A DNA stretch of 64,000 nucleotides from the NCBI RefSeq assembly GCF_900046455.1, contig NZ_FCOT01000007.1:27988-91987 (forward strand). Direction: 5' to 3'. Position numbers and translations under genes: made by a program. The DNA comes from Cellulomonas timonensis. Lineage in GTDB: Bacteria; Actinomycetota; Actinomycetes; Actinomycetales; Cellulomonadaceae. Positions within the stretch are counted from its first letter, which is position 1. Each line of letters opens with the position of its first letter. A model generated the notes under the pieces. That model searched no databases. It worked only from the letters and a program-made list of their open reading frames with translations, and was not told the DNA's origin. Below, piece by piece: positions 51,790 through 64,000 of the stretch.

Positions 51790-52998
51790 TCCGTCGTGCG
51801 CGACGACGCGGCCGGCGTGGATCGTGGTGCGCCCCGCCGGGCGGTCCATGACGGCCGAGGTGACGGTCTCTCCCGGCACGAGCACGAGCTCGGCCGGGTC
51901 GCCGACGGCCAGCCCGGGGCGGTCCGCGACGCCGCCGAGCCGGGTCGCGGACGGGTCGACCAGGCTCGCGCCACCCACCGTCGCGATCGCGACGCAGTGC
52001 TCGATGAGCTCGTCGTGGCGCAGGTTGCGCGTGAACGCGAGCTGCCAGGTGCGGTCGAGCATGTCGGTGTTGCCGTAGGGGGACCAGTAGTCGCGCTGGC
52101 CGTCCTGGCCCAGCCCGATCCGCACGCCGTGCGCGGCGAGGGCCGGGATGGGCAGCACCCGGTTGCCGCCGGGGGCGATGGTCGCCACCGCGATGTCATG
52201 CTCAGCGAGGGCGGCGGCCATGGCATCGGCGGCCTGCGCGTCGAGGTCCGCCAGGGCGAACGCGTGCGAGAGGGTCACCTGGCCGCGCATGTCGAGTGCC
52301 GCGACGCGCTCCAGGACCAGGTCGATGGTGAACGCGCCGAGCGTCCCGCCCTCGTGCAGGTGGATGTCGATCGGCACGCCGTGCTTCTCGGCGAGGCCGA
52401 AGACGACGTCGAGGTGGCGCACCGGGTCGCGGTCGAGCCCGCACGGGTCGAGGCCGCCGATCGCGTCCGCGCCGTTGCGCAGCGCCGCGTCGAGCAGGTC
52501 GGGGACTCCGGGCTCGAGGAGGATGCCGGCCTGCGGGAACGCGACGATCTGCACGTCGGCGTGGTCGCGGTGGGCCTCGCGCGCGGCGACGACCCCTTCG
52601 AGGCGCTCCAGGCCGCAGTCGGCGTCGACCTGCGCGAACGCGCGGGCCCGGGTCATCCCGTGCTCGATGGCGCCGCCGAGCGTCAGGGTGGCGCGCTCGG
52701 CCACCGACTGCTCGGCCTGGCGCCAGTTCTGACGGTCGTTGTCGATCAGGTTCCACAGCCCGCCGGGCTGGGCGCCGTGCGGGCGGAACGGCAGGCCGAT
52801 CCGGGTCGAGTCCAGGTGCACGTGCGTGTCGGTGAACGACGGTAGGAGCAGGCGTCCCGCCCCCGCGACGATAGTCGCCCCGGGCGCCGCCGTGCCGCCA
52901 CCGGCGGGGGAGACGGCGGCGATGAGGCCGTCCTGGAGGGTGACGTCACTCGGCGCCCCGCCCCACGGGCGGACGTCCTGGATGAGGGTGGTGGTCAT
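51778..52998 (-). CDS. Amidohydrolase (cytosine deaminase-like)
   Basis: The protein has 406 residues from the ATG at 52998; a GTG at 53019 would add seven residues. Metal ligands of the cytosine deaminase / CodA-like group are visible: FTDTHVHLDS (HxH), DIHLHEGG, LSHAFAL and LGQDGQRDYWSPYG (the Asp). It lacks a signal peptide. Members deaminate cytosine, isocytosine or related N-heterocycles, or hydrolyse similar amides. It is divergent in function from the adjacent operons; a MarR gene lies upstream on the same strand (81 bp gap). Confidence 0.87.
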   Translation of the reverse strand: MTTTLIQDVRPWGGAPSDVTLQDGLIAAVSPAGGGTAAPGATIVAGAGRLLLPSFTDTHVHLDSTRIGLPFRPHGAQPGGLWNLIDNDRQNWRQAEQSVAERATLTLGGAIEHGMTRARAFAQVDADCGLERLEGVVAAREAHRDHADVQIVAFPQAGILLEPGVPDLLDAALRNGADAIGGLDPCGLDRDPVRHLDVVFGLAEKHGVPIDIHLHEGGTLGAFTIDLVLERVAALDMRGQVTLSHAFALADLDAQAADAMAAALAEHDIAVATIAPGGNRVLPIPALAAHGVRIGLGQDGQRDYWSPYGNTDMLDRTWQLAFTRNLRHDELIEHCVAIATVGGASLVDPSATRLGGVADRPGLAVGDPAELVLVPGETVTSAVMDRPAGRTTIHAGRVVAHDGALV

Positions 52999-53079
52999 CT
53001 GCGCATGTTCCTGTTCCACGCCCCTGGAGGTGGGGCGTCAGGACATGGAAACACGCGCATGAGGCGGTCCTTGGCCCGG

Positions 53080-53544
53080 CTAGGCGGTCTGCTCCTCGTG
53101 CAGCGCCCGGTCGAGCTCGTGGAGGGCGGCGGCGGCCGCCTCGATCGCGGCGACGTGCTCGGGCGCGAGGTGGCTGAGGGCGGCCCGGATGGACCCCGAC
53201 CAGGCGGCGGCGATCGCCTCATGCTCGGATTGCGCCTCGTCGGTCACGACGAGCCGGCTCACCCGGCGGTCGGCAGGGCTGTGCTCGCGCATGACCAAGC
53301 CTCGGTCGACGAGCGTGCGGACGGCGGCGCTGGCGTTGCTCTGGCGCAGCCCGAGCTGCCGTGCGAGCTCGCCCACTGTGGTGCCCGGGTGGTCGAGGAC
53401 ATGCTTGAGCACGGCGAGCTCGGTGGTGGGCAGGGGGTCGATGCCGAGCTCGTCGGGGACCCGGCGGTGGATCGTCCAGGCGAGGTCGCGCAGCACAGTG
53501 GTCACGTCCCGCCGCACTGCGGGGGAGCCAGCTCCTGCCGTCAT
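53080..53544 (-). CDS. MarR family transcriptional regulator
   Basis: The protein has 154 residues. The winged HTH (TTVGELARQLGLRQSNASAA and RTLVDRGLVMREHSPADRRV, with the conserved D/RRxxR wing) is flanked by dimerisation helices. It is divergent from a Bcr/CflA-type exporter, with two perfect palindromes between the two starts. This is the standard self-repressed MarR-efflux arrangement, induced by a small toxic ligand. Confidence 0.92.
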   Translation of the reverse strand: MTAGAGSPAVRRDVTTVLRDLAWTIHRRVPDELGIDPLPTTELAVLKHVLDHPGTTVGELARQLGLRQSNASAAVRTLVDRGLVMREHSPADRRVSRLVVTDEAQSEHEAIAAAWSGSIRAALSHLAPEHVAAIEAAAAALHELDRALHEEQTA

Positions 53545-53560
53545 GGCGCCCAGCCTACTT

Positions 53561-53593
53561 TATATGTTGACATATATATCATCTGATATATAT
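53561..53593. promoter_or_regulatory. Two overlapping AT-rich MarR operator palindromes
   Basis: TATATGT-TG-ACATATA (53561-53576) and ATATATATCA-TC-TGATATATAT (53572-53593) are both perfect. This is a striking AT island that should also hold the -10 boxes of both divergent genes. Confidence 0.8.
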
Positions 53594-53630
53594 TCTCGAG
53601 GCTCACCCCCCTCCTCTCCGAAGGTTCCCC

Positions 53631-54926
53631 ATGCCTGCGCTCTCCGAGGCCGGCCCGCGCCCGGACCGTCCCGTCGCCGGGATGCTCGTCGCCCTCCTGG
53701 CCCTGCTGACCGCCGTCGCGCCGCTGTCGATCGACATGTACCTGCCCGCCTTCCCGGGCATGTCGCAGGACCTGTCGACCACCGCGAGTGGCATCCAGCT
53801 CACGATGACCACGTTCCTGGTCGGCCTCGCGCTCGGCCAGCTCTTCATCGGACCGCTCTCCGACGGCCTCGGCCGCCGTCGCCCGCTGCTGGCGGGCACC
53901 CTCCTGTGCCTGCTCGCGAGCGTGGTCTGCGCCCTCGCCCCGAACGTCCAGGTGCTGGCCTCCGCGCGGTTCCTGCAAGGACTCGGCGGGGCGGCCGGCG
54001 TGGTGCTGGCCCGCGCGATCATCTCCGACACGTCACGCGGCGCGGCTGCCGCGAAGCTGCTGGGCGTCCTGATGATCATCAGCGTCATCGCCCCCGTCAT
54101 CGCCCCGCTGGCCGGCGGCCTGATCGTCGCCAGCGCCGGCTGGCGTGTCGTGTTCTGGGTGATCGCCGGCCTCGTCGCGCTCATGTTCGCCGGCGCCCTG
54201 CGCTGGGCTGCCGAGACCCGTCCCGAGCATGAGCGCACCCGCGGCGGCCTGGGAGCCACCCTGCGCGCCGCCCGCGAGGTGCTCGGCAACCGCTCCTACA
54301 CCGGGTACCTGCTGACCTTCTGCTTCGCCTTCGCGGGGCTGTTCGCGTACATCGCGGCGTCGCCATTCGTCATCCAGAACGTCATCGGCCTCTCCGAGGG
54401 CCAGTTCTCGCTGCTGTTCGCGGGCAACGCGCTGGCCATCACCGCCACCTCCGCGCTCGCGGCGGCGCTCGCGGGCCGCATCGCGTACCGCCGGATGATC
54501 GCGATCGGCCTGGCCATCGGCGTGGCGGCCGCACTGGGCCTGCTCATCGTCGTGCTGAACGGCGTGCCCGCCGTGCCCACCCTCGTGCTGTTCGCCGTCT
54601 TCCAGGGCTCGCTCGGCCTCGTCTTCGGCAACGCCACGGCGCTGGCCCTCGGCGAGGCCGGCCGTCACGCCGGCACCGGCTCGGCGTTCCTCGGCTTCCT
54701 GCAGTTCATGCTGGCCGCCGCGGTGTCGCCCCTGGTCGGAATCCGCGGGGAGCAGACGGCCGTGCCGATGGGCGTCGTCATGGTGGCGTTCGCGGTGCTG
54801 GCCGCCGTCGCCTTCGCGACGCTCACCCGGGGCCCGTCCCGCACCGCCGACGCCGACACCCACGTCGACACTGACGCCGACGTCGCGCCGCACGCGCATG
54901 AGGCGGAGGCAGCTGTCGCACGCTAG
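53631..54926 (+). CDS. Bcr/CflA-type MFS drug exporter
   Basis: The protein has 431 residues with 12 helices. APLSIDMYLPAFPGMSQDL in helix 1 is the Bcr/CflA signature; GPLSDGLGRRRPLLAG is the MFS loop 2-3 motif; RFLQGLGGAAGVVLARAIIS is motif B/C. The C-tail is acidic with an Asp/His-rich stretch (DADTHVDTDADVAPHAHEAE). It exports drugs such as bicyclomycin or sulfonamides in relatives. Controlled by the divergent MarR protein; a strong hairpin follows. Confidence 0.92.
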   Translation: MPALSEAGPRPDRPVAGMLVALLALLTAVAPLSIDMYLPAFPGMSQDLSTTASGIQLTMTTFLVGLALGQLFIGPLSDGLGRRRPLLAGTLLCLLASVVCALAPNVQVLASARFLQGLGGAAGVVLARAIISDTSRGAAAAKLLGVLMIISVIAPVIAPLAGGLIVASAGWRVVFWVIAGLVALMFAGALRWAAETRPEHERTRGGLGATLRAAREVLGNRSYTGYLLTFCFAFAGLFAYIAASPFVIQNVIGLSEGQFSLLFAGNALAITATSALAAALAGRIAYRRMIAIGLAIGVAAALGLLIVVLNGVPAVPTLVLFAVFQGSLGLVFGNATALALGEAGRHAGTGSAFLGFLQFMLAAAVSPLVGIRGEQTAVPMGVVMVAFAVLAAVAFATLTRGPSRTADADTHVDTDADVAPHAHEAEAAVAR

Positions 54927-54945
54927 GCCCCGCGATCACCGCCCG

Positions 54946-54978
54946 ATGGCGCAGGCGGGGGAGGCCCGCCTGCGCCAT
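54946..54978 (+). terminator. Hairpin after the Bcr/CflA gene
   Basis: A perfect 14-bp stem (ATGGCGCAGGCGGG with CCCGCCTGCGCCAT) with a GGAGG loop, only 10 bp before the DinB-family start codon. Confidence 0.75.
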
Positions 54979-54987
54979 AGTGTCGGG

Positions 54988-55593
54988 ATGGATCCCCAGG
55001 AGATGTTGCACAGCACGTTGCAGACCGCTCGCGCGGACCTGCTCGGCAAGCTCGACGGGCTCGGCGAGTACGACATCCGCCGCCCCATGACCCCCACCGG
55101 CACCAGCCTGCTCGGCCTCGTCAAGCATGTGGCCAGCGTGCAGCTCGGCTACTTCGGCGAGGTCTTCGGCCGCCCCGCCGACCGCGTCCTGCCCTGGTAC
55201 GCCGACGGCGCTGATCCCGAGGCGGACATGTGGGCCACCGCCGACGAGACCCGCGAGGAGATCGTCGACCTGCACCACTACTCGGCCGAGCACAGCGACG
55301 CGACCATCAGGGCGCTGCCGCTGGACGCCGTCGGCGAGGTGCCGTGGTGGCGGCCGGAGAACCGGGTGGTGACCCTGCACAAGATCCTGGTGCACATGAG
55401 TGTCGAGACCAGCCGCCATGCCGGCCACGCCGACATCATCCGCGAGCTCATCGACGGGTCTGCTGGCCTGCGCGCGGGCGACGCCAACGTGGCGGGCCGC
55501 GGCGCCGACGGGTGGGCGCAGCACCACGCCCGGGTCGAGGCCGCCGCGCGTCAGGCCGCGTCGAGGGTGGACGACGGCGCCGCGCGCCTCTGA
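54988..55593 (+). CDS. DinB family protein (DUF664)
   Basis: The protein has 201 residues. The DinB/DUF664 four-helix pattern includes LLGLVKHVASVQLGYFGEVF (first His), LHKILVHMSVETSRHAGHAD (His pair) and DIIRELIDG, which together form the trihistidine metal site. Relatives are thiol-dependent enzymes (mycothiol or bacillithiol transferases) or have unknown function. There is almost no leader between the hairpin and the ATG. Its 3' end overlaps the convergent membrane-protein gene by 43 bp. Confidence 0.87.
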   Translation: MDPQEMLHSTLQTARADLLGKLDGLGEYDIRRPMTPTGTSLLGLVKHVASVQLGYFGEVFGRPADRVLPWYADGADPEADMWATADETREEIVDLHHYSAEHSDATIRALPLDAVGEVPWWRPENRVVTLHKILVHMSVETSRHAGHADIIRELIDGSAGLRAGDANVAGRGADGWAQHHARVEAAARQAASRVDDGAARL

Positions 55594-56360
55594 CCTGGAC
55601 GCGACAGGCCCCGGTCGCCGATGACGGGGGCCAGGACGACGAGCGCCGTCGCCGCCAGCAGATGCCACGCGCCATGCCCCTGCCACAGCGCATGCGGCGC
55701 GCACCAGGGGCCGCCCGCACGGGTCAGCACGCCGATCAGGCCGCCGAACCCCAACAGCCCCATGCTCCACGCGACCCGAGGACGGAGCCGGGGAGCCGCC
55801 AGGGCGCGGGCGAGCGTGAGCCCGACCGCGGCCGTCGCCGCCACGCCTTGCGCCACGTCGCCGGAGATCGGCGCCACGGCGATGAGCGGCACGAGCGCCA
55901 CGCTCGGCGCCGCCCACCACCACCAAGAGCGACGGCGCCCGGTGAGGTCCGCCGCGGAGTCGGCTGCGACGAACATGAGAGTGGCGAGCAGCGGCAGGTC
56001 GTGGGCGACGTCCGACCAGGCCGGGTCCGGGCCGTGCTGCACCACTGAGCCGGCCCCGATCGCGGCGACCAGCGCCGCGTACGCCGCAGCCGACGGCTGC
56101 CGCTCCGTCGACGTCGGTCCTGTCTGATCACGCGCCGTCTGATCACGCCCCGCCGCAGGCGACCCGGGCGCCAGGGCGCCGGGATCGGCTTCCGCCCGAC
56201 GGGTGCGGCGGCTGCCCGCCAGGATGAGCCCTCCGGCCACCACGAACGCCAGGCTCGTCACGGTGGACACCGGCTCGTGCAGCAGCCCGGCCCCCTCCTC
56301 GCACGCGTGCCCGGTGCGGGGGGTCGCCGCCTGTACGAGCGCTGACGCGAGCATCGCCAT
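55551..56360 (-). CDS. CREST/ceramidase-like membrane protein
   Basis: The protein has 269 residues with about seven helices. Conserved polar residues resemble the ceramidase/CREST hydrolase superfamily: CEEGAGLLHEPVSTVTSLAF (Glu and Ser), GSVVQHG then WSDVAHDLPLL (His, Asp) and LWQGHGAWHLLAATAL (His pair). In known members these bind zinc for amide hydrolysis of lipids. An Ala/Gly/Gln-rich insert (about 55-90) is not typical. The assignment is by motif only. Start at the ATG 56360, or 56354 two codons in. Confidence 0.62.
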   Translation of the reverse strand: MAMLASALVQAATPRTGHACEEGAGLLHEPVSTVTSLAFVVAGGLILAGSRRTRRAEADPGALAPGSPAAGRDQTARDQTGPTSTERQPSAAAYAALVAAIGAGSVVQHGPDPAWSDVAHDLPLLATLMFVAADSAADLTGRRRSWWWWAAPSVALVPLIAVAPISGDVAQGVAATAAVGLTLARALAAPRLRPRVAWSMGLLGFGGLIGVLTRAGGPWCAPHALWQGHGAWHLLAATALVVLAPVIGDRGLSRPGQRRAAPSSTLDAA

Positions 56361-56405
56361 CAGTCCACGGTAGGCGGCGCCTTCCGTGACGGCAGGGGGA
56401 GCCCG

Positions 56406-57035
56406 TTACCGAGCAGCCTGCCCCTGGTGGGGAGCCTGCGCGTCGGGTGCCTGCCCGTCCAGCAGCTGCGCGGCATGGCGACGCGCGCGCGCGATGCGAT
56501 CGGCCAGCCCTTCGGCGGCATCCGTCGGGAGCGCCGACACCGGCCACCACGCGAGCGCCTCGCTCTCGTCGCTGACGGCGAAGGCGGCCGTGCGGGGGAG
56601 GACGGCGACGAATCCGACGTCGAGGTGCTCCGCGCACGTCCACCCCCCGGAGAGCGCATGCCTGTCGAGGTCGAACGGCGCGGCGTCGAGCAGCTGGAGC
56701 GTGGGGACCTGGCTCTCCTCGCGGGCCTCCCGCGCGGCGGCGGCGGCCAGCGAGGCGTCCGACTCCTCGAGGTGCCCCCCGAACTGCACCCAGAACTTGC
56801 CCTTCCGGTGGAAGCACAGGAGCGTCTCGGCGAGGTCGTCGGACAGCACCACGCAGCTGGCCGTGAGGTGCTCGGGCGGCCCGCTCTTCCACAGGGCGGC
56901 GGTCCCATGGGACTCGAGGTGCGCGAGGTAGTCCACCCGCAGGCGCTCCTGACGGGGGTCAGGCGGCGGCCACCCGGACAGCTCGGCGCGGACGTTCTCC
57001 ACGAGTATGGGCTCATTGAGGTCGGTGTGCTGCAC
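56406..57035 (-). CDS. Nudix hydrolase
   Basis: The protein has 209 residues from a GTG at 57035 with no strong ribosome site. The Nudix box is seen at GGHLEESDASLAAAAAREAR and continues EES (about 98-120), matching GX5EX7REUXEEXGU except that the first Glu position is Asp and the box ends SQV. The C-terminal part (WWPVSALPTDAAEGLADRIA) is usual in the family. It cleaves a nucleoside diphosphate linked to another group; the substrate is unknown. It lies 45 bp upstream of the CREST-like gene. Confidence 0.88.
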   Translation of the reverse strand: MQHTDLNEPILVENVRAELSGWPPPDPRQERLRVDYLAHLESHGTAALWKSGPPEHLTASCVVLSDDLAETLLCFHRKGKFWVQFGGHLEESDASLAAAAAREAREESQVPTLQLLDAAPFDLDRHALSGGWTCAEHLDVGFVAVLPRTAAFAVSDESEALAWWPVSALPTDAAEGLADRIARARRHAAQLLDGQAPDAQAPHQGQAAR

Positions 57036-57192
57036 CCGACGACCGTAGGCGACGGCCCGGGAGTGCGAGTGTCAGCCCTCGGCCAGCGGCGTGCCTCACT
57101 CGGCGCGCGCCAGCGCCTGATCGCCGGGATGCTGGACCCGCGTCGCGACGACAAGGAGGTCGTGCGGCGTCCACCCACCGAGGAGGGACGAC

Positions 57193-58029
57193 ATGCCGGG
57201 CTCGACAGGTGATGCGGTGAGGCCGGGCAGCGTGCGCGGCGGCATGCCCGGCGCAGGCTCGCCGCGTCTGCGCCAGACGGTCGTCAGCGTCGTCTTCATC
57301 GTCTGCGTGCTCGCCTCATTCGTCGGCTCAGGCGCCTTCGGCGGGACCCCCATCGCCGAGGCCGCCGACGGCCTGCTCTCCAGCGAGGCCACCCTCCTGG
57401 CCCCGGGCTCCGGCGCCTTCGCGATCTGGAGCGTGATCTATGCCGCGCTCGGCGCGTACACGGTGTGGCAGTGGACCGATGCCGCCGACCCTCGGCGGAT
57501 CGCCTGGCTTGTGGTGGCCTCCCTGGTGCTCAACGCAGGGTGGATCGCCGTGGTGCAGGCCGGCGCCGTCTTGCTGAGCGTCATCGTGATCGTGGCCCTC
57601 CTGGCCGTCCTCGCGGAGACGTTCCGCCGGCTCGTCACCACCCGGCCGCGGAGCCGAGTCGAAGCCGTGGTCGCCGACGGCACGATGGGCCTCTACCTCG
57701 GGTGGGTGTGCGTGGCCACGTGCGCCAACATCGCCGCTGCCTTGCGGGGCGCCGGAGTCGACGGCGGGAGCGTCGCCACCTGGTGGGCGGTCGTGGTCCT
57801 CACGGTGGTGGCCGCACTCGGTGTCGCGCTCGCCGTCTACGGGCGCGGACGTCTCGCAGTCGCCGCCTCGATCGTCTGGGGGCTCGGATGGATCGCCGCC
57901 GAACGGCTCAACGGAACGCCCGGCTCGGATGCGACTGCTGTGGCGGCCATCGGAGGCGCTGTGGTCGTCGCCTTCGTGACGGCGGCGGCGCGACTCCACT
58001 CAGGCCCGATGCCGGTGCGCGGCTTTTGA
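57193..58029 (+). CDS. TspO/MBR-like membrane protein (tryptophan-rich sensory protein)
   Basis: The protein has 278 residues, preceded by GAGGAGGG. About seven helices are visible; a first helix (VVSVVFIVCVLASFVGSGAF) is followed by GGTPIAEAADG and LAPGSGAFAIWSVIYAALGA, the segment shared with TspO/MBR relatives. Length and helix number exceed the five-helix TspO, as in the actinobacterial and eukaryotic extended group. Tetrapyrrole or lipid binding is inferred from family only. The stop codon overlaps the first rRNA promoter. Confidence 0.75.
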   Translation: MPGSTGDAVRPGSVRGGMPGAGSPRLRQTVVSVVFIVCVLASFVGSGAFGGTPIAEAADGLLSSEATLLAPGSGAFAIWSVIYAALGAYTVWQWTDAADPRRIAWLVVASLVLNAGWIAVVQAGAVLLSVIVIVALLAVLAETFRRLVTTRPRSRVEAVVADGTMGLYLGWVCVATCANIAAALRGAGVDGGSVATWWAVVVLTVVAALGVALAVYGRGRLAVAASIVWGLGWIAAERLNGTPGSDATAVAAIGGAVVVAFVTAAARLHSGPMPVRGF

Positions 58030-58054
58030 CGATGCCGGAGCGCTGGGCTAAGTT
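58026..58054 (+). promoter_or_regulatory. rRNA promoter P1
   Basis: TTGACG (58026-58031), a 17-nt spacer and TAAGTT (58049-58054). The -35 overlaps the TspO-like gene's stop codon. A 29-bp block that recurs after P2 lies just downstream (58061-58089). Confidence 0.75.
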
Positions 58055-58060
58055 ATTCCA

Positions 58061-58089
58061 GTTGCCTCCGAGCGAGCAACGGACACCGC
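58061..58089 (+). repeat. Repeat of initial rRNA leader, copy 1
   Basis: A 29-bp sequence beginning GTTGCCTCCGAGCGAGCAAC follows promoter P1 and is repeated exactly at 58247-58275 after P2. Confidence 0.8.
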
Positions 58090-58211
58090 AGGTCGACGAC
58101 CCGGTGGCCGGTCCCACGGAAGCAGCATCCCCAGTCCGACAATTCGGCGGTTCGCCGCGGTGTCGTCGCGCCTGGGGAGGTGGCAGGACCCCGAGGGCCG
58201 CGCAAGCGGGT

Positions 58212-58240
58212 TTGACGGGGGAGAAAGCCTCCGCTAAGTT
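58212..58240 (+). promoter_or_regulatory. rRNA promoter P2
   Basis: TTGACG (58212-58217), a 17-nt spacer and TAAGTT (58235-58240), identical in both boxes and spacing to P1 and 186 bp downstream of it. Confidence 0.75.
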
Positions 58241-58246
58241 TGCGAA

Positions 58247-58275
58247 GTTGCCTCCGAGCGAGCAACGGACACCGC
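58247..58275 (+). repeat. Repeat of initial rRNA leader, copy 2
   Basis: An exact second copy of 58061-58089 at the same distance from its promoter, showing that a promoter-plus-start unit was duplicated. Confidence 0.8.
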
Positions 58276-58407
58276 GGGTCGAACCCGGTGGCCGTTTCCC
58301 CGGAGAGCAGCGATCCCGGGTTTCATCAGATGGCGGTTCGAACCGCCTTCGAAACGCGCCTAGGATAGGAACTGCCTCGCACGGAAGATTTCCTGAGAAA
58401 CAGGAAT

Positions 58408-58435
58408 TTGACGGGGTGAGGAAATGCGGTAAGAT
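58408..58435 (+). promoter_or_regulatory. rRNA promoter P3
   Basis: TTGACG (58408-58413), a 16-nt spacer and TAAGAT (58430-58435), the promoter nearest to 16S. It shares the GCCTC start region in shorter form (CTGCCTCACGAGGG). Confidence 0.75.
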
Positions 58436-58721
58436 TGAATAGCTGCCTCACGAGGGCCTGAAAGGGTCCGACGGGATGAGCGTCTGTTCCTTGAGAACTC
58501 AACAGTGTGCCAAGTAGTCGATGCCAAGATGGTTCATCGTCTGGTGGTTCCCCGCTTTTCGGTGGGGGGTTGCTGGTTGGTGAGTCTTGGTTGACTGAGT
58601 GTGTCGTCCACCCCGTGGGTGGCATGCTCGAATCAGCCGAATTAACTGGTCCTGCTTTCGAGTGGGGCTGTTTCGTGTGTCGGTTTCCTTGCCGCTTCGG
58701 TGGCAGGGTGCCATGAGACAT
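58436..58721 (+). other. rRNA leader with antitermination-like boxA
   Basis: It contains TGTTCCTTGAGAACTCAACA (58485-58504), a boxA-like element whose core CTTGAGAACT recurs in the 16S-23S spacer (60602-60611). The rest is U/G-rich leader with local hairpins; no gene is seen. Confidence 0.65.
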
Positions 58722-63762
<5,041 letters not shown>

Positions 63763-63775
63763 CACTACATTGCTA

Positions 63776-63789
63776 CGCGTCCACTGTGC
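63776..63789 (+). other. Right arm of the 23S processing stalk
   Basis: CGCGTCCACTGTGC is the exact reverse complement of 60612-60625; the two arms flank 23S and would pair into an RNase III-type processing stem. Confidence 0.8.
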
Positions 63790-63839
63790 GGTTCCCGAGA
63801 TACGAACGGGAATCATCCCGAGATTCATATCTCCATAGA

Positions 63840-63958
63840 GTTACGGCGGTCATAGCGAGGGGGAAACGCCCGGTCCCATTCCGAACCCGGAAGCTAAGCC
63901 CCTCTGCGCCGATGGTACTGCACTCGCCAGGGTGTGGGAGAGTAGGTCGCCGCCGGAA
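63840..63958 (+). rRNA. rrf: 5S ribosomal RNA
   Basis: About 119 nt from GTTACGGCGGTCATAGCGAG to AGTAGGTCGCCGCCGGAAC, with paired ends (GGCGGT with GCCGCC), CCCGGTCCCATTCCGAACCC and GAAGCTAAGCC, all standard 5S blocks. Last gene of the operon. Confidence 0.96.
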
Positions 63959-63965
63959 CATCATT

Positions 63966-64000
63966 CAGAAAGAGCCACCCCTATGGGGTGGCTCTTTCTG
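63966..64000 (+). terminator. rRNA operon terminator
   Basis: A perfect 16-bp stem (63966-63981 with 63985-64000) with a TAT loop; the right arm contains CTCTTTCTG and the window ends at its base, so the following T-run, if any, is not visible. Confidence 0.88.

Overview
The window is high-GC DNA from an actinobacterium. The evidence is the GC-rich codon use, frequent GTG starts, an actinobacterial gene run (DUF2342 metalloprotease, PDZ/Lon-like protease, PPA1309 family, UPF0182), a CarD-type RNA polymerase-binding protein, and an actinobacterial rRNA operon. The 16S sequence and the plant-polysaccharide genes suggest Micrococcales near Cellulomonadaceae or Promicromonosporaceae; this placement is inference and no search was run.

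Layout. 1-6.7 kb: the conserved actinobacterial protease and membrane-protein block. 6.8 kb: an initiator tRNA gene. 6.9-8.4 kb: a divergent VOC protein / WYL regulator pair. 8.4-11.3 kb: a small accessory region with a lower-GC AAA ATPase carrying a TOPRIM-like C-terminus (OLD-like, possible defence function), an RHH/PemK toxin-antitoxin pair and a broken HepT-like fragment. The toxin-antitoxin part lies between two copies of a 27-bp sequence that is the 3' end of the neighbouring dhaK. 11.3-14.7 kb: a minus-strand operon of class II aldolase, HAD phosphatase, DhaL and DhaK. 14.8-16.3 kb: a split Aer-like aerotaxis receptor. 16.4-17.0 kb: a scar joining the start of a TetR gene to the tail of an acyl-CoA ligase gene. 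17-22.4 kb: TetR-controlled small genes, a CurA-like reductase, a membrane-anchored PemK-like protein and a multidrug MFS exporter.

22.4-31.6 kb is a DeoR-controlled sugar locus: a complete ribose/AI-2-type ABC importer, a second DhaK/DhaL pair, a hydroxyisobutyrate-dehydrogenase-like enzyme and a PdxK/ThiD-type kinase. 31.8-36.3 kb holds a cupin, DUF2255, CarD, an ATP-dependent DNA ligase, a SnoaL-like protein and a Mut7-C protein. 36.3-44.7 kb is a LacI-controlled glycan locus (ABC importer, GH31 alpha-xylosidase-like, GH127 beta-L-arabinofuranosidase), with two palindromic operators around the lacI promoter. 44.8-51.7 kb is a FadR-controlled locus for a sugar acid (ABC importer, enolase-superfamily dehydratase, SDR, 2-keto-3-deoxy-acid aldolase-like protein). 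Together these suggest uptake and breakdown of hemicellulose oligosaccharides, sugar acids and short-chain ketoses.

51.8-58.0 kb carries a cytosine-deaminase-like amidohydrolase, a MarR/MFS efflux pair, a DinB protein, a CREST/ceramidase-like membrane protein, a Nudix hydrolase and a TspO-like protein. 58.0-64.0 kb is a complete rrs-rrl-rrf operon behind three tandem promoters, two of which lie in a duplicated stretch, and it ends in a strong terminator at the right edge. No CRISPR array, transposase, integrase or replication origin was seen.
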